Shown here in pieces: positions 1 to 8,973 of a DNA stretch of 51,962 bases. The position numbers and the translations under genes were made by a program. The stretch's first letter is position 1. The number at the start of each line of letters is the position of its first letter. Source of the stretch: Gemmatimonas sp. GTDB taxonomy: Bacteria; Gemmatimonadota; Gemmatimonadetes; Gemmatimonadales; Gemmatimonadaceae. The notes beneath the pieces are model-generated. The model had not been told where the DNA came from. It saw nothing but the letters and a program-made list of their open reading frames with translations, and searched no databases. The DNA is taken from positions 1 to 51,962 of the forward strand of contig JANYJW010000054.1 in NCBI GenBank assembly GCA_025361705.1, read 5' to 3'.

Positions 1-14
1 GGGTCGGCGCGCGG

Positions 15-821
15 TTAGCGCGCCGACGCCGGCGTGAAGTGGGTGCGGATTGCCCGCTGCATGGGGCGCTCGAGGGTGTAGTGCACCACCGCGGCGATGC
101 CGATGATCGCCGCGGTGTACGCCGCGAGGAACCATCCGGACGTCACGGGTGGCATCAGCCCCTGCGCGCGGAACGCGAGCAGGAGCGCGATCTGCAACGG
201 AATGTGCACCAAGTAGACGCCCAAACTGATGTCACCGAGCCGCGTCAGCGGCCGGGCGGACATCAGCCGACGCAATGGCGCGAGCGTGCTGACCAGCACC
301 ACGATCCACCCGAAAAGGCACCACGCGTGCAGGTAGATGTCGAACTGGCCCAGTTTGTACAGCGCGGCCGCCGCCACGGGAATGAGGACGAGCGCGAGCC
401 GCTCGCGTCGCGGATGGTCAAGCACGTAATCGTGCAGGAGGCATCCCACGAAGAAGCCACCGAGCCCGCGCGCCATCTCGAGCGGCACCGTCATCACGGG
501 CGACGACAGCCGATGCGCCGGCACGACGCCGAGCATCGCCAGCACGGGGCTCGCAACGCGGTACCGTCCCGCCCGACAGGCGACGAAAAACAACAGGTAC
601 ATCACTGCCTCGATGCTCAGCGACGAGGCGGGGCCGTTGAACGAGTAACCCGCATCGAGGCCGACGCGTTGCAGAAACAGCACGTTGAGAATGAAGTGGC
701 GCAGGTCGTTCAGCGGGTCGATGGGCCAGGCGCCGTAGCGCGCATGGTAGGCGGTGGCCAGGCTAGCCGTGGCCAGCAAGGTGGCGAAGTGGATGGGGTA
801 CAGCCGGGAGAATCGCAGCAC
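15..821 (-). pseudogene. Acyltransferase-3 family membrane protein, 5'-truncated
   Basis: The 268 residues resemble an integral membrane O-acyltransferase (acyltransferase 3 family, acylation of surface sugars or lipids). An FSRLYPIHF segment matches the usual R-x-x-RLYP stretch. SLSIEAVMYLLFF matches the family SxSxExxxY signature, and several hydrophobic helices follow to a TAA stop. Family members are usually near 350 residues. The N-terminal part with the catalytic His and the first one or two helices is missing. Reading upstream from the GTG at 821 the frame stays open for only 17 codons before a TAA, with no ATG or TTG start. It is therefore probably a decayed or recombined remnant at the edge of an inserted segment rather than a working enzyme. 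A GTG start at 821 giving a short protein cannot be excluded. Confidence 0.6.
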
Positions 822-877
822 GAAGAACGCGCGGCCGCCAACCGCACTCGAACCTCGCGGGAATTCGATCAGTTAAT

Positions 878-1264
878 GTCGTTGCTTGGACGACAATAGG
901 AGCGCCGCTGATCAACAGGTTCGGGCTCGACGGACGTCAGAGCGGTCGCCAACTGGCTGACCGCATTACGTTAGAATTGCGCAAGCTTGGCGTCACGGTA
1001 CCGGCGCAAGGAGGACCGACGGTAACGTCTTCCGCGACTCTGAAGGACGCGGGCGCCCTCACTGCGGTCAGCTCGCAGGTGTCGGTCGTCGATTTGACTA
1101 CTCTGTCGCGAAATGGCGTCTCACCGGTTGTTATCTGGGAACAAATATGGGTTGCGACGGTTGGTGGAGCTATGATCGGCGAAGGACTTGAACAGGCCGG
1201 TCGCAGCTGTGCGAAAGCGTTTGGTAGCGCATGGTTGGCCGCGAACCCGGCTCGCCGTCCGTGA
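878..1264 (+). pseudogene. Orphan ORF remnant, no usable start, unknown function
   Basis: An open frame gives coding-looking protein ending in SAWLAANPARRP. It has alternating hydrophobic strands (VSVVDLTTLSRNGVSPVVIWEQ) like a small secreted or lipoprotein domain. No ATG or GTG lies in frame upstream; the first possible start is TTG at 977 with no Shine-Dalgarno sequence. The frame runs open back into the antisense of the truncated acyltransferase. I read it as the 3' part of a gene that lost its 5' end. I do not recognise the family. It lies just inside the putative element boundary at 1663-1701. Confidence 0.35.
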
Positions 1265-1662
1265 AACGTCTCATACGCAACAAAGCACGGTGCTCTGCGC
1301 GAAATCGAGGTAGTCAGAGGGCGGATCTGGACACGCCCTGTCGCGTGTTTTTCTTCGGTAAACACGAGTAGCGGACGCCAAACTATCTTGCCGGTCTATC
1401 TGATGTCGAGCTTCACGCCCACCAGATGGAATTGGAAAGTGCAGTTTCTCAACTTCCCGGGCACGTTCCTCGGGATGTGATGCGCGCGCTTGAGGCTGTG
1501 TCAGCCGCATGGAATCGGCGTGCCCCGTTCAGAGGATGCACGGACCACGAATTGCGTCGATTGCAATTGGAGAAGCCCCCGATCAACAACGACGCTTCCA
1601 ATCCTACGAACGAGTTCGCGAACGACATCATCGCGGAAGGGAAGAGGCGCGGACTATGGTGA
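1265..1662. other. Gene-poor stretch next to the tRNA fragment
   Basis: Nothing I can defend as a gene lies here. A 78-codon ATG frame (1426-1662) has no Shine-Dalgarno sequence and no recognisable motif. The codon positions do not show the strong G/C third-position bias of neighbouring real genes. The stretch sits between an ORF remnant and the tRNA-like fragment, consistent with degraded DNA at an island border. Confidence 0.4.
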
Positions 1663-1701
1663 CCTGATAAGCGTGAGGTCCGAGGTTCAACTCCTCGTGC
1701 C
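1663..1701 (+). tRNA. 3' fragment of tRNA-Ile(GAU), candidate attachment site
   Basis: The bases from CCTGATAAGCG through the T-arm match the anticodon loop, variable region and T-arm of bacterial tRNA-Ile(GAU): GAT anticodon in CTGATAA, GTGAGGTC variable region, then T-stem CGAGG / CCTCG around loop TTCAACT. The 5' half (acceptor, D-arm and the 5' strand of the anticodon stem) is absent: the bases before the loop do not pair with GCGTG. A tRNA 3' half starting in the anticodon loop is what tyrosine-recombinase integration at a tRNA gene leaves at one element end. On this strand the reconstituted full tRNA and the element would lie to the left, outside the window. No integrase is visible here. 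Confidence 0.6.
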
Positions 1702-1997
1702 GAGGCGCGGGGCCCAAACGGCAGCTGAGGCGTCGTCGACAGGGTCCCTGTCGGCATTGCGTTTCTCGAACTCACACCCGTTCAGGCGGGCGAGGTCGCG
1801 GCCGACCGGGGAGACGGACGAATGCGAGGCCGAGCCCAGCGTGCGGTGGCCGGGGGGAGACGGTGGGCGCATCGCGTCCGATGGCATGGCGCCGGAACTC
1901 CGAACCGGCAGGTGCGGTATGTACGATGAGCGCGCGCCCCCCTCGCGCACGCGGCCAAGGAGTCGTTAGCTTCCTCGTTCCCTACGCAGCCCCCCTG
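1702..1997. other. Leader region before the cupredoxin lipoprotein gene; no gene seen
   Basis: No convincing coding frame or hairpin terminator was seen. A short purine stretch (AAGGAG near 1960) is too far from the ATG at 1998 to act as its ribosome binding site. The frame of the downstream gene is open back to 1863, but the lipoprotein signal begins at 1998. Confidence 0.3.
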
Positions 1998-2606
1998 ATG
2001 AAATCCTATCGCGTTCTTCTGCTCGTGTTTGCTGCCGCGTGCAGCGGCGGCGGCGGCGGTGCCACAAGCCCGGCGCCGGCAAACAACGGCGTCGCTTCTG
2101 TCTCGCTGAACGTGACGAGCGCACAACTCGGCGTTGGCCAGACACTGCAATTGACGGCCACGCCGCTCACGAACACTGGGACCGTGACCATCGGGACGCC
2201 GACGTGGAGCAGTAGTGCATCGAACGTCGCCGCCGTGTCCACGGGCGGGCTCGTCACTGGCGTGTCGGCCGGCATCGCGACGATCACGGCCTTGGTGAGC
2301 GGGGTCAACGCGACGGCCACAGTCACGGTGAGCGGATCGGGCGGCGGCCTGCCGCTGGCGGCCGAAGTCACGATGCCGGGCAACACGTTCTCGCCGTTTC
2401 TCACGACGATCGGCGTCGGCGGCACGGTGACGTTCCGGTTCGGTTCGGTGGATCACAACGTGATCTTTCAGAGCGTCGCGGGCAAACCGACGGACATTCA
2501 GATCACGACGAACGCGAACGTAGCGCGCCTCTTCAGCACCAAGGGCCTGTATGGATTCGATTGCACCGTCCATCCCGGGATGAGCGGGCAGGTCGAGGTG
2601 AAGTAG
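1998..2606 (+). CDS. Lipoprotein with Ig-like (Big_2) and cupredoxin domains
   Basis: A 202-residue exported protein, probably outer-membrane or periplasmic. The start MKSYRVLLL opens a lipoprotein signal with a Cys after FAAA (lipobox) and a glycine run. Residues about 32-115 form a bacterial Ig-like Big_2 domain (VASVSLNVTSAQLGVG... WSSS... VAAVSTGGLVTGVSAGIATI). Residues about 120-202 form a plastocyanin-like fold with type-1 copper ligands visible: H153 in DHNV, then C189, H192 and M195 in the C-x2-H-x2-M loop (CTVHPGM). It probably binds copper and may shuttle electrons; the partner is unknown. ATG 1998 is chosen because the signal peptide starts there. It ends 6 bases from the convergent DUF1501 gene. 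Confidence 0.8.
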   Translation: MKSYRVLLLVFAAACSGGGGGATSPAPANNGVASVSLNVTSAQLGVGQTLQLTATPLTNTGTVTIGTPTWSSSASNVAAVSTGGLVTGVSAGIATITALVSGVNATATVTVSGSGGGLPLAAEVTMPGNTFSPFLTTIGVGGTVTFRFGSVDHNVIFQSVAGKPTDIQITTNANVARLFSTKGLYGFDCTVHPGMSGQVEVK

Positions 2607-2612
2607 CGCGCC

Positions 2613-3911
2613 CTACTTCGTCACGCCCTGGAAGGTCGGGGTGTAGCTGGGGAAGATGACGTCGAGGTTCGGGTTGAGCAGCCGCTTGCTCACGATCTCG
2701 GCGAGCACGTCGCGATGGTCGATGTTGACCGGCACATCCTGGCCATCGGTCAGGTTCTCCCGTGCGAGCGGCTGCCAGTTCTTGGTCATCACGCGGCCGC
2801 CCGTCACCTGCTTGCCCATCACGAACATGCAGCTGCCGCGTCCGTGGTCCGTGCCTTGCGAGCCGTTCTCGCGCACATTGCGGCCGAACTCGGACATCGA
2901 CACAAGGGTGACGCTGTAGGTGCCATTCCCCTGCAGCACGTCGGCCCAGAAGGCACCGAGGCTGTTGGCGTAGTCCGTCATCAGCGTCGCCATCTGCCCG
3001 TTGAGCGGATTCTCGGCTTGATGGGTGTCCCATCCGCCGATGTCGACTTGGATCGCCTCGACGCCCACATCCGCCTTGATGAGGGCGGCGGCGGCCTTGA
3101 GCGCGCGGCCAAAACTCGAGTTCGGGTACGTGGCGCCGTTCGATGGCGCATAGGCGCCGACGTTGAGCGAGGCGAGCAGGGAGATGGTGGCTGCGGCGTC
3201 GAGTGCGGAACTGCGCAGCGGCTCCTCGGTGACGTTGTAATCGGCGTTGAGCCACGCCTGGCGCTGGGCGCGCGTGGCCGTGTTGCCACCGAGGGCGAAA
3301 TTAGTCGGATCAGGTATCGGCAGCGATTTCGGCGCGCCTTGCAGGGCGCGTGGCGTCCCCTGCGCGATGGCGAGCGCGCGCAGCGCTGCGGCAGTCTTGA
3401 GCGGCGGCACCGTCGCCAGATGGCGCCCGAGCCAGCCGGTGGAGATGGTTGGGTCGGCGGCCTTGCCCACCTCGATGAAACGCTGCGCGTCGAAGTGCGA
3501 GCGCGAGGCATAGCTGAGGCCGGCGCCCTGGATGAGGAGCAGTTCGCCCGACTGATAGGCCGGCAGCAGGCCAAGCATCGACGGCGCCAAGCCCCACATC
3601 TGGGTGTCGAGTGCCGTCGCCTTGACGGTGGCCGACGAATCCGGCCGCGGCAGCGCAATGGTTGCGCGGCCGGCATAGTAGTTCGAATCGCCCCATGGGA
3701 CACAGAGCGAGAGCGCGTCGGCGCCGCCGCGCTGGAAGATGTACACGATCACGTCGCGCGTGCTGGCGCTCTGCGCGAGCACGACCCGCGGCAGCCACTC
3801 GGGCATGGTGCCGGCGAGGATTGCCGCGCCTGCGGTGTTGACGATGAAGTTGCGGCGCGACAGCGCATTGTACTCCTGACAGCCGCAATTGGCATGCTCG
3901 AGGTCGCTCAT
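2613..3911 (-). CDS. DUF1501 family Tat-exported protein
   Basis: A 432-residue protein of the DUF1501 family, related to the alkaline phosphatase/sulfatase superfamily and of unknown biochemical role. The N-terminus carries SRRNFIVNTAGAA, a twin-arginine export signal, preceded by a CGCQEYN segment. Family landmarks include YIFQRGGADALS near the mature start, GWDTHQAENPLNG and MSEFGRN, and DHGRGSCMFVMG near the C-terminus. ATG at 3911 is preferred over the GTG at 3914 because GGAG lies 6 bases before it. It follows the DUF1800 gene by about 20 bases; the two families are regularly paired in bacteria, so they are probably co-transcribed and act together. Confidence 0.85.
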   Translation of the reverse strand: MSDLEHANCGCQEYNALSRRNFIVNTAGAAILAGTMPEWLPRVVLAQSASTRDVIVYIFQRGGADALSLCVPWGDSNYYAGRATIALPRPDSSATVKATALDTQMWGLAPSMLGLLPAYQSGELLLIQGAGLSYASRSHFDAQRFIEVGKAADPTISTGWLGRHLATVPPLKTAAALRALAIAQGTPRALQGAPKSLPIPDPTNFALGGNTATRAQRQAWLNADYNVTEEPLRSSALDAAATISLLASLNVGAYAPSNGATYPNSSFGRALKAAAALIKADVGVEAIQVDIGGWDTHQAENPLNGQMATLMTDYANSLGAFWADVLQGNGTYSVTLVSMSEFGRNVRENGSQGTDHGRGSCMFVMGKQVTGGRVMTKNWQPLARENLTDGQDVPVNIDHRDVLAEIVSKRLLNPNLDVIFPSYTPTFQGVTK

Positions 3912-3933
3912 CACCGGCTCCGGGGGGCTGGGC

Positions 3934-5502
3934 TCAGTAGTACTGAAACGCGCTGGACGCGAGGGCGAGGCTCAGTGCCTCTCGCACGCGCGCCGTGTTC
4001 ACGGCGCCCGACGCAAGGAACGTGGACAGCCCGTCGCGCGTGTGCTGGTTCATCTCGCCGCCGAAAACGAGCAGGTCGAGGGTATCGACCACCGCGGCCG
4101 TCGTCGCGCCGAAGCGCGTGAGCGTGGCGTCGGAGACCGCGTACTGGCCGCTGGCCGCGCCGGCGATCGACGTCACGGCGTTCCAGCGCGCCACCTCGTT
4201 GCCGGCCCAGTAGTCGACGAGATCGGGATAGCCGTCGGGCGTGAGCCAGTTGAACAGGTCATGACCCATGCTCGTCAGCGGTGCACGCAACGTCGACAGG
4301 TTCGTGCTGCCGGGCGCGATCACCGCACCGCTGCCGCGCAGCGCGCTGAGCATGAGGTGATACGGGCGCTTGAACTTCGCCGGCGCGGCCATCAGCCAGC
4401 TTTCCGTGAACAGCACGCGCAGCATCGCCTTGATGTCGCCGCCCGTCTTGGTGTACGCGTTCGCCACGGCGGCGACCTGCGCCGCCGTGGGGTCGGGGCG
4501 CAGGAAGAAGTGCAACAGCTTGGTGGCGATGAACGTCGCCGTGCCGGGATGCGCGACGAGCACGTCGAGCATCGTCTCCATGTCCTGCTGGCCCTGCCCG
4601 CTGTTGCTGGCGCGCGCTGGGATGTTCGTCCCCAGCACCGTCTTGGCGCCGAAATCGTGCAGCGACGCGTTGAACGTGAACGCGCCCTGCGCGCTCACGG
4701 TCCAGCCGGTCAGGCAGCGGCTGAGCTCGGCGACGTCGGTCTGTGTGTAGCCGCCGTTCACGCCAAGCGAATGGAGCTCCATGATCTCGCGGGCGTAGTT
4801 CTGATTTGGCGCGCCAACGCGGTTCACCTCGTTGTCGAGATAGACAAGCATCGCGGGCGAATGGGCGCTCGCCTTCAGCAAGGCGCCGAAGTTGCCGAGC
4901 GCGTTTCTGCGCAGCGCGTCGCGGTTGTCGGCGATCTGCAGATAGCCGACCTTCGGGTTGTAGATCGTGAAATGGTCGTTCCAGAACTCCACCATGCGCT
5001 CGTAGAGCTGCCGCGGCGAGTTGGCTTGACGGTAGATGGTCGCGTCAGCAAGCTGCTGGTACAGCGTGCCCTGGTTGGCCTGCACGAGGGCCGCGGACGG
5101 CTGATTCACCAGCGGCCAATTGGCGGCCACCACGCGCTCGACGGCGCCGTCGTCGAGCGCGGTGTAGTTGAGCTGCGTTTCGAGATAGCTCTTGTAGCCG
5201 AGCCGCAGGGCACGCTGGGTTTCGCCCGGGGTCAAACCAAAGGTGACGCGTCGGGCGAGCCGCAGTGGGGACTGGTTCCAATTGTCGGTGCCGAGTACCG
5301 TGGCGGGCGCGGTCTGCGACACCGCGCGCGTTCGGCCGAACAGCTGGTCGAGCGTCGCGGCGGAGCGCGACGACGGTGCGCCTGCGGCACGCTGGGCGCG
5401 TGTCGCCGCAGCCTGCGCGGCACCGCGGCGCGGCGTCACCGCTGCCGTGAGCGCGGCCACGCCCGCTACGATCGCGGCACGACGAGTTGACGGTTCCTGC
5501 AC
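3934..5502 (-). CDS. DUF1800 family exported protein
   Basis: A 522-residue DUF1800 protein, function unknown, usually encoded beside DUF1501 proteins as here. An N-terminal STRRAAIVAGVAALTAAV segment looks like a Tat or Sec signal. Family landmarks: SPLRLARRVTFGLTPGE near residue 75, NFHTIY-type region NDHFTIYNPKVGY, NQNYAREIMELHSLGVNGGYTQ in the middle, and TPDGYPDL near the C-terminus. The GTG at 5502 is chosen over GTG 5511: AGGAGG ends about 7 bases before 5502 but overlaps 5511. It is first of the two-gene unit and reads away from the T2SS operon end at 5620. Confidence 0.85.
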   Translation of the reverse strand: MQEPSTRRAAIVAGVAALTAAVTPRRGAAQAAATRAQRAAGAPSSRSAATLDQLFGRTRAVSQTAPATVLGTDNWNQSPLRLARRVTFGLTPGETQRALRLGYKSYLETQLNYTALDDGAVERVVAANWPLVNQPSAALVQANQGTLYQQLADATIYRQANSPRQLYERMVEFWNDHFTIYNPKVGYLQIADNRDALRRNALGNFGALLKASAHSPAMLVYLDNEVNRVGAPNQNYAREIMELHSLGVNGGYTQTDVAELSRCLTGWTVSAQGAFTFNASLHDFGAKTVLGTNIPARASNSGQGQQDMETMLDVLVAHPGTATFIATKLLHFFLRPDPTAAQVAAVANAYTKTGGDIKAMLRVLFTESWLMAAPAKFKRPYHLMLSALRGSGAVIAPGSTNLSTLRAPLTSMGHDLFNWLTPDGYPDLVDYWAGNEVARWNAVTSIAGAASGQYAVSDATLTRFGATTAAVVDTLDLLVFGGEMNQHTRDGLSTFLASGAVNTARVREALSLALASSAFQYY

Positions 5503-5619
5503 GGGGGGCACCTCCTGATCGTCATCCGGTGTATCAGCCTACCCTCTTCGACGACTTTCGTGCCGTTCGGTCAGCGTCCGACCGTCACAGCACGTCGAAT
5601 TCCGTCCCAATTCAGCGCG

Positions 5620-7038
5620 CTAGGCCGTCACCCGCAAGACTTCGGCTCGAAGCGTTACACCCGTGGCGACCAAGAGCTCGCCCTCCTCGCGCAAGGTGCG
5701 CATGCCGTCCTCGCACGCGATGCGCCGCAGCGAAGTCGTGTCCGCGCCGTCCTGCAGCGCGGCGCGCAGGGGATCGCTCATCACCAGCAGTTCGTGAATT
5801 CCAGCGCGCCCATGGTATCCCGTGCTGCGACATGCGTCACAGCCACGCCCTGTGCACGCCGTGCACAGCGTGCGCACCAGACGCTGGGCGAGCACGGCCT
5901 CGACGGTGCTCGCAATGAGGTACGGTTCGACGCCGAGTTCGCGCAGGCGCGTCAGCGCCCCCGCAGCGTCGTTGGTGTGCAGTGTCGACAGCACGAGATG
6001 GCCGGTGAGCGCTGCCTGCGTAGCCACGGCGGCGGTTTCGCCGTCGCGGATTTCGCCGACAAGCATGATGTCGGGATCCTGCCGCAGCATCGCGCGCAGC
6101 GCGGAGGCGAACGTCACGCCGGCCTTTTCGTGCACCGGGATTTGCGGCACGCCCGGCAGCTCGTACTCGACCGGGTCTTCCACGGCGAGAATCTTCTCGC
6201 GGCCGGTGCGCAGGGCCGCGACCACCGCATAGAGCGTCGTCGTCTTGCCGCTCCCGGTGGGCCCCGTGGCGAGCACGATCCCATGCGGCCGCGCGATGGC
6301 GGCCTGAAACCGCGCGAGGGTGTCGCCGGACATGCCGAGCGCGTCGAGCGCGATGCGGCCGCGCGAGGCGTCGAGGAGGCGCAGCACCACGCTCTCGCCG
6401 TGCAGCGCGGGGACGGTAGAAACGCGCACGTCCACGCCGCGATCCTGGAGGCGCAGGCGAACGCGGCCATCCTGCGGCACGCGGCGCTCGGCGATGTCGA
6501 GTTCGGCCATGATCTTGAGCCGGCTCACCACCGCGGCCGCAAGCTGCACGGGCGGCGACGGTGCGTCCTGCAGGACGCCGTCGATGCGGTAGCGCACCCG
6601 CAGTTCGCCGGCGTACGACTCCAGATGCACGTCGGACGCGCGCGCCTGCAGCGCCTCGAGGATGAGCAGGTTGACGAGACGCACGACCGGCGCCTCATTG
6701 GCCTGCGCGACGAGGTCATCGAGAGCGCGCGCGGGCGCGGGCCCGTCCGGGCGCGGCGCGGCGCCGAGGGCGTCGATGACGCCCTGCGCCGTGGCCTCGG
6801 GTCCGTAGACACGGTGGATCGCGCGGCGCAGGGCGGCCTCGTCGCCACGCTCGAGCGCGACGCGCGCGCCGCTGAGCAGGGCGAGGTCGTCGAGCGCCTG
6901 CTGGGAGGGCGACTCGCGCCACGTTGCAACCCGCAGCACGCCGTCGCGCAGCGCCAGTGGCAGGACGCCGTGATGCTCGAGAAATGCGGCGGTCAGCGCC
7001 GGCAAGACGGGCGCGAGCGTGGCGAGTTCGTCGATCAC
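5620..7038 (-). CDS. gspE: Type II secretion ATPase GspE
   Basis: A cytoplasmic hexameric ATPase that powers pseudopilus assembly; 472 residues. The N-terminal GspE/PilB domain covers residues about 1-130. The ATPase core has the Walker A GPTGSGKTT (Lys265), an Asp box (AVEDPVEYELPG), the Walker B (PDIMLVGEIRD) and a His box (TGHLVLSTLHTNDA). A four-cysteine zinc module follows (CTACTGRGCDAC), typical of GspE/PilB. Its GTG start overlaps the gspD stop by 4 bases. It is last in the operon and a little shorter than most GspE proteins because the N-terminal domain is compact. Confidence 0.93.
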   Translation of the reverse strand: MIDELATLAPVLPALTAAFLEHHGVLPLALRDGVLRVATWRESPSQQALDDLALLSGARVALERGDEAALRRAIHRVYGPEATAQGVIDALGAAPRPDGPAPARALDDLVAQANEAPVVRLVNLLILEALQARASDVHLESYAGELRVRYRIDGVLQDAPSPPVQLAAAVVSRLKIMAELDIAERRVPQDGRVRLRLQDRGVDVRVSTVPALHGESVVLRLLDASRGRIALDALGMSGDTLARFQAAIARPHGIVLATGPTGSGKTTTLYAVVAALRTGREKILAVEDPVEYELPGVPQIPVHEKAGVTFASALRAMLRQDPDIMLVGEIRDGETAAVATQAALTGHLVLSTLHTNDAAGALTRLRELGVEPYLIASTVEAVLAQRLVRTLCTACTGRGCDACRSTGYHGRAGIHELLVMSDPLRAALQDGADTTSLRRIACEDGMRTLREEGELLVATGVTLRAEVLRVTA

Positions 7039-8504
7039 GGCTTGCGCGGCACCACGGGGGGATTCGTCGTCAGCGAATCTGGCTGCGTCTTCCGGTCGAC
7101 CGCGTTGCGGATGCGCTCGAGGTCATCGTCGCTGGCGATGATGTGCGGCGTGAGGAAGAGGAAGAGTTCGCTGTTGGCGTTCGAAATGGTTGTGCTGCCG
7201 AAGAGCCCGCCAATCCAGGGCAGGGCGCTGAGCCCCGGAATGCCGGTGCGCGTCTTCTGCTCGGTGCGATCGACGAGCCCGCCGAGCACCGCGGTCTGCC
7301 CGTCCTTGACGAACAGGTGCGTGGTGGCCTCGCGTGTGCTGATCACGGGTGCGCCGAACTGCGTCTCGGCCGTCGCCGAGCTCACCTCCTGCGCCACCTG
7401 CAACGACACGTAGCCGTCCGGGTTGATGGTCGGCAGGATGGTGAGCGTGGTGCCGACGTCGCGGTACTGCACCACCTGGTCGCGCACGCCGTTGTCGGTG
7501 GGAAGCGAGCGAAACAGCTGCACGAACGGCCGCTGGCTGCCGACCATCATGCGCGCCTCGAGGTTGTTCTGCGCGAGCAGCAGCGGACGGGAGAGGATGC
7601 GCACGTCGCCGCGCGTCGCGAGCGCGGCGAGTGCCACGTCGGAGCTGATGACGCCGCCGCGGGCCAGCCGCAGGAGAAACGCCGCGGTCGACGCCTCAGC
7701 GGCGCCCAGCGTGCCACCGGTGGTCGTCGCGGCGTCGCGGCTCTTCGCCACGGCGCCGCTGACCTTGACGTCGAGGTCGCGCGACTGCTGCACCTCCGCG
7801 ATGAGCACCTCGATCATCACCTGCAGCGGGCGCAGGTCCATGGCGGCGATCGCGTCCTGCACGACCGCCCAGTCAGCCGGCAGCGCGCGCACGAGCAGCG
7901 AGTTGCTCGATTCGTCGGGCACGACCTGCACCGGCCCCGTGAGCTCCGCACGCAGGCCGAGTTCCGGCATGGCGCGCTGGGCCGTGTCACCGGCGAGAAT
8001 GCCGAGACGCTGCGCCTGCAGCCGCTCGCTCAGCAGCTGCGTCGAAATGCCCGCCGCCCGCACCGGCGCCGTGCCGCCAAAGAGCGCCTGCAGCGTCGCG
8101 GCGAGTTTCGCGGCGCGCACGTGCTTCAGTCGATAGACATGCAGGCGCACTTCGCCCGCCTCAACGCTCGGCGTCGGCGCAGCGGCCGCGGCGACGATGC
8201 GCAGCAGCTTGCCCTCCTCCTCGACGCGCAGGCCGTTGCTCGTCGCCAGCGTACGAATCAGCGCCCGCACCTCGGCGATGGGGACAGCCTCACGCATCCT
8301 GATCGTGACGCGCCGGTCGGGCAACTCGCCGAACGCGAGGTTCACCTTGCCTGCCTCCGCCAGGGCCGAGAGGACGAAGCGCAGCTCGGCGTCCTGGAAG
8401 TCGACCACCACGCCGCCCTCCGCGCTGCGCACGCCCTGCTGGGCGCGCGCCGTCGCTGCCGTGAGGGTGAGACACAGAATGAGGCGAAGCAGGATCGGTC
8501 TCAT
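7035..8504 (-). CDS. gspD: Type II secretion secretin GspD (short)
   Basis: The outer-membrane channel subunit, 489 residues including the signal peptide MRPILLRLILCLTLTAATARAQ. An N0/STN-like domain (VVVDFQDAELRFVLSALAEAG) and an N1-type domain (LHVYRLKHVRAAKLAATLQ) are followed by SSNSLLVRALPADWAVVQDAI and the secretin beta-barrel domain. The barrel has the conserved GIPGLSALPWIGGLFG motif and ends in LFLFLTPHII. It is shorter than typical GspD (about 650 residues), so it probably lacks one N-domain and the S-domain. The ATG at 8504 is chosen for the signal peptide; longer upstream readings are out of character. It lies 1 base after gspC and overlaps gspE. Confidence 0.92.
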   Translation of the reverse strand: MRPILLRLILCLTLTAATARAQQGVRSAEGGVVVDFQDAELRFVLSALAEAGKVNLAFGELPDRRVTIRMREAVPIAEVRALIRTLATSNGLRVEEEGKLLRIVAAAAAPTPSVEAGEVRLHVYRLKHVRAAKLAATLQALFGGTAPVRAAGISTQLLSERLQAQRLGILAGDTAQRAMPELGLRAELTGPVQVVPDESSNSLLVRALPADWAVVQDAIAAMDLRPLQVMIEVLIAEVQQSRDLDVKVSGAVAKSRDAATTTGGTLGAAEASTAAFLLRLARGGVISSDVALAALATRGDVRILSRPLLLAQNNLEARMMVGSQRPFVQLFRSLPTDNGVRDQVVQYRDVGTTLTILPTINPDGYVSLQVAQEVSSATAETQFGAPVISTREATTHLFVKDGQTAVLGGLVDRTEQKTRTGIPGLSALPWIGGLFGSTTISNANSELFLFLTPHIIASDDDLERIRNAVDRKTQPDSLTTNPPVVPRKP

Positions 8505-8505
8505 G

Positions 8506-8973
8506 TCAGTTTCCCGGAGAAGTAAAGCGAAGCTCGTGCGGGCGCGCCGTGCCGTCAATGAACACCGCGCGACCTGGGGTGATCCGCTGCAATCGCCACC
8601 CGCCGATCGTATCTCCCACGTGCAGCAGGCGCGCACCCGCCGCCCCCAGGCGGCAGACCGCGGACGGCTGGTCTCCGCCAGCGATCGTACCGATCAGCGT
8701 GACGGCGGGAGCGGCTGCATCGGCCGTCGCGGCTGGCGCGCTGGCCGAGGATTGCGCAGGGGTAAACAGGCGCGCGGCGGCATCGCGGTCGAGAGACGAT
8801 GCCACGGTCGGCACGGGCATCGGGTCGATGGCGGTGGCGGCCAGCGGCGGCGCGGCCGACTCGGCGTGGTCGCGCAGGGCCATCACGGCGCTGGCGAGCA
8901 AGAGCATGGCCGCAGCCACCGCAAAGAGCGCCGCGCCGCGCACGCGCCACTCGTGCCACGGGCTCCAGCTCAT
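8506..8973 (-). CDS. gspC: Short GspC-like inner-membrane protein
   Basis: A 155-residue bitopic protein: a short cytosolic head, one membrane helix (GAALFAVAAAMLLLASAVM), an Ala/Pro linker, then a small beta domain (VTLIGTIAGGDQPSAVCRLG... LHVGDTIGGWRLQRITPGRAVF). This matches the HR domain of GspC/PilP, which links the inner-membrane platform to the N0 domain of the secretin. There is no PDZ or coiled-coil C-terminus, so it is about half the usual GspC length. The ATG overlaps the gspM stop by 4 bases, and it sits directly before gspD, its expected partner. Naming is by domain shape and position. Confidence 0.75.
   Translation of the reverse strand: MSWSPWHEWRVRGAALFAVAAAMLLLASAVMALRDHAESAAPPLAATAIDPMPVPTVASSLDRDAAARLFTPAQSSASAPAATADAAAPAVTLIGTIAGGDQPSAVCRLGAAGARLLHVGDTIGGWRLQRITPGRAVFIDGTARPHELRFTSPGN

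Noticed and set aside
39..899. A long plus-strand open frame opposite the acyltransferase
   Set aside because: It is the antisense of the acyltransferase gene, rich in Arg and His with no fold signal, as expected for a shadow in GC-rich DNA.
1426..1662. A 78-codon ATG frame ending beside the tRNA fragment
   Set aside because: No ribosome binding site, no recognisable motif and no codon bias like the real genes.
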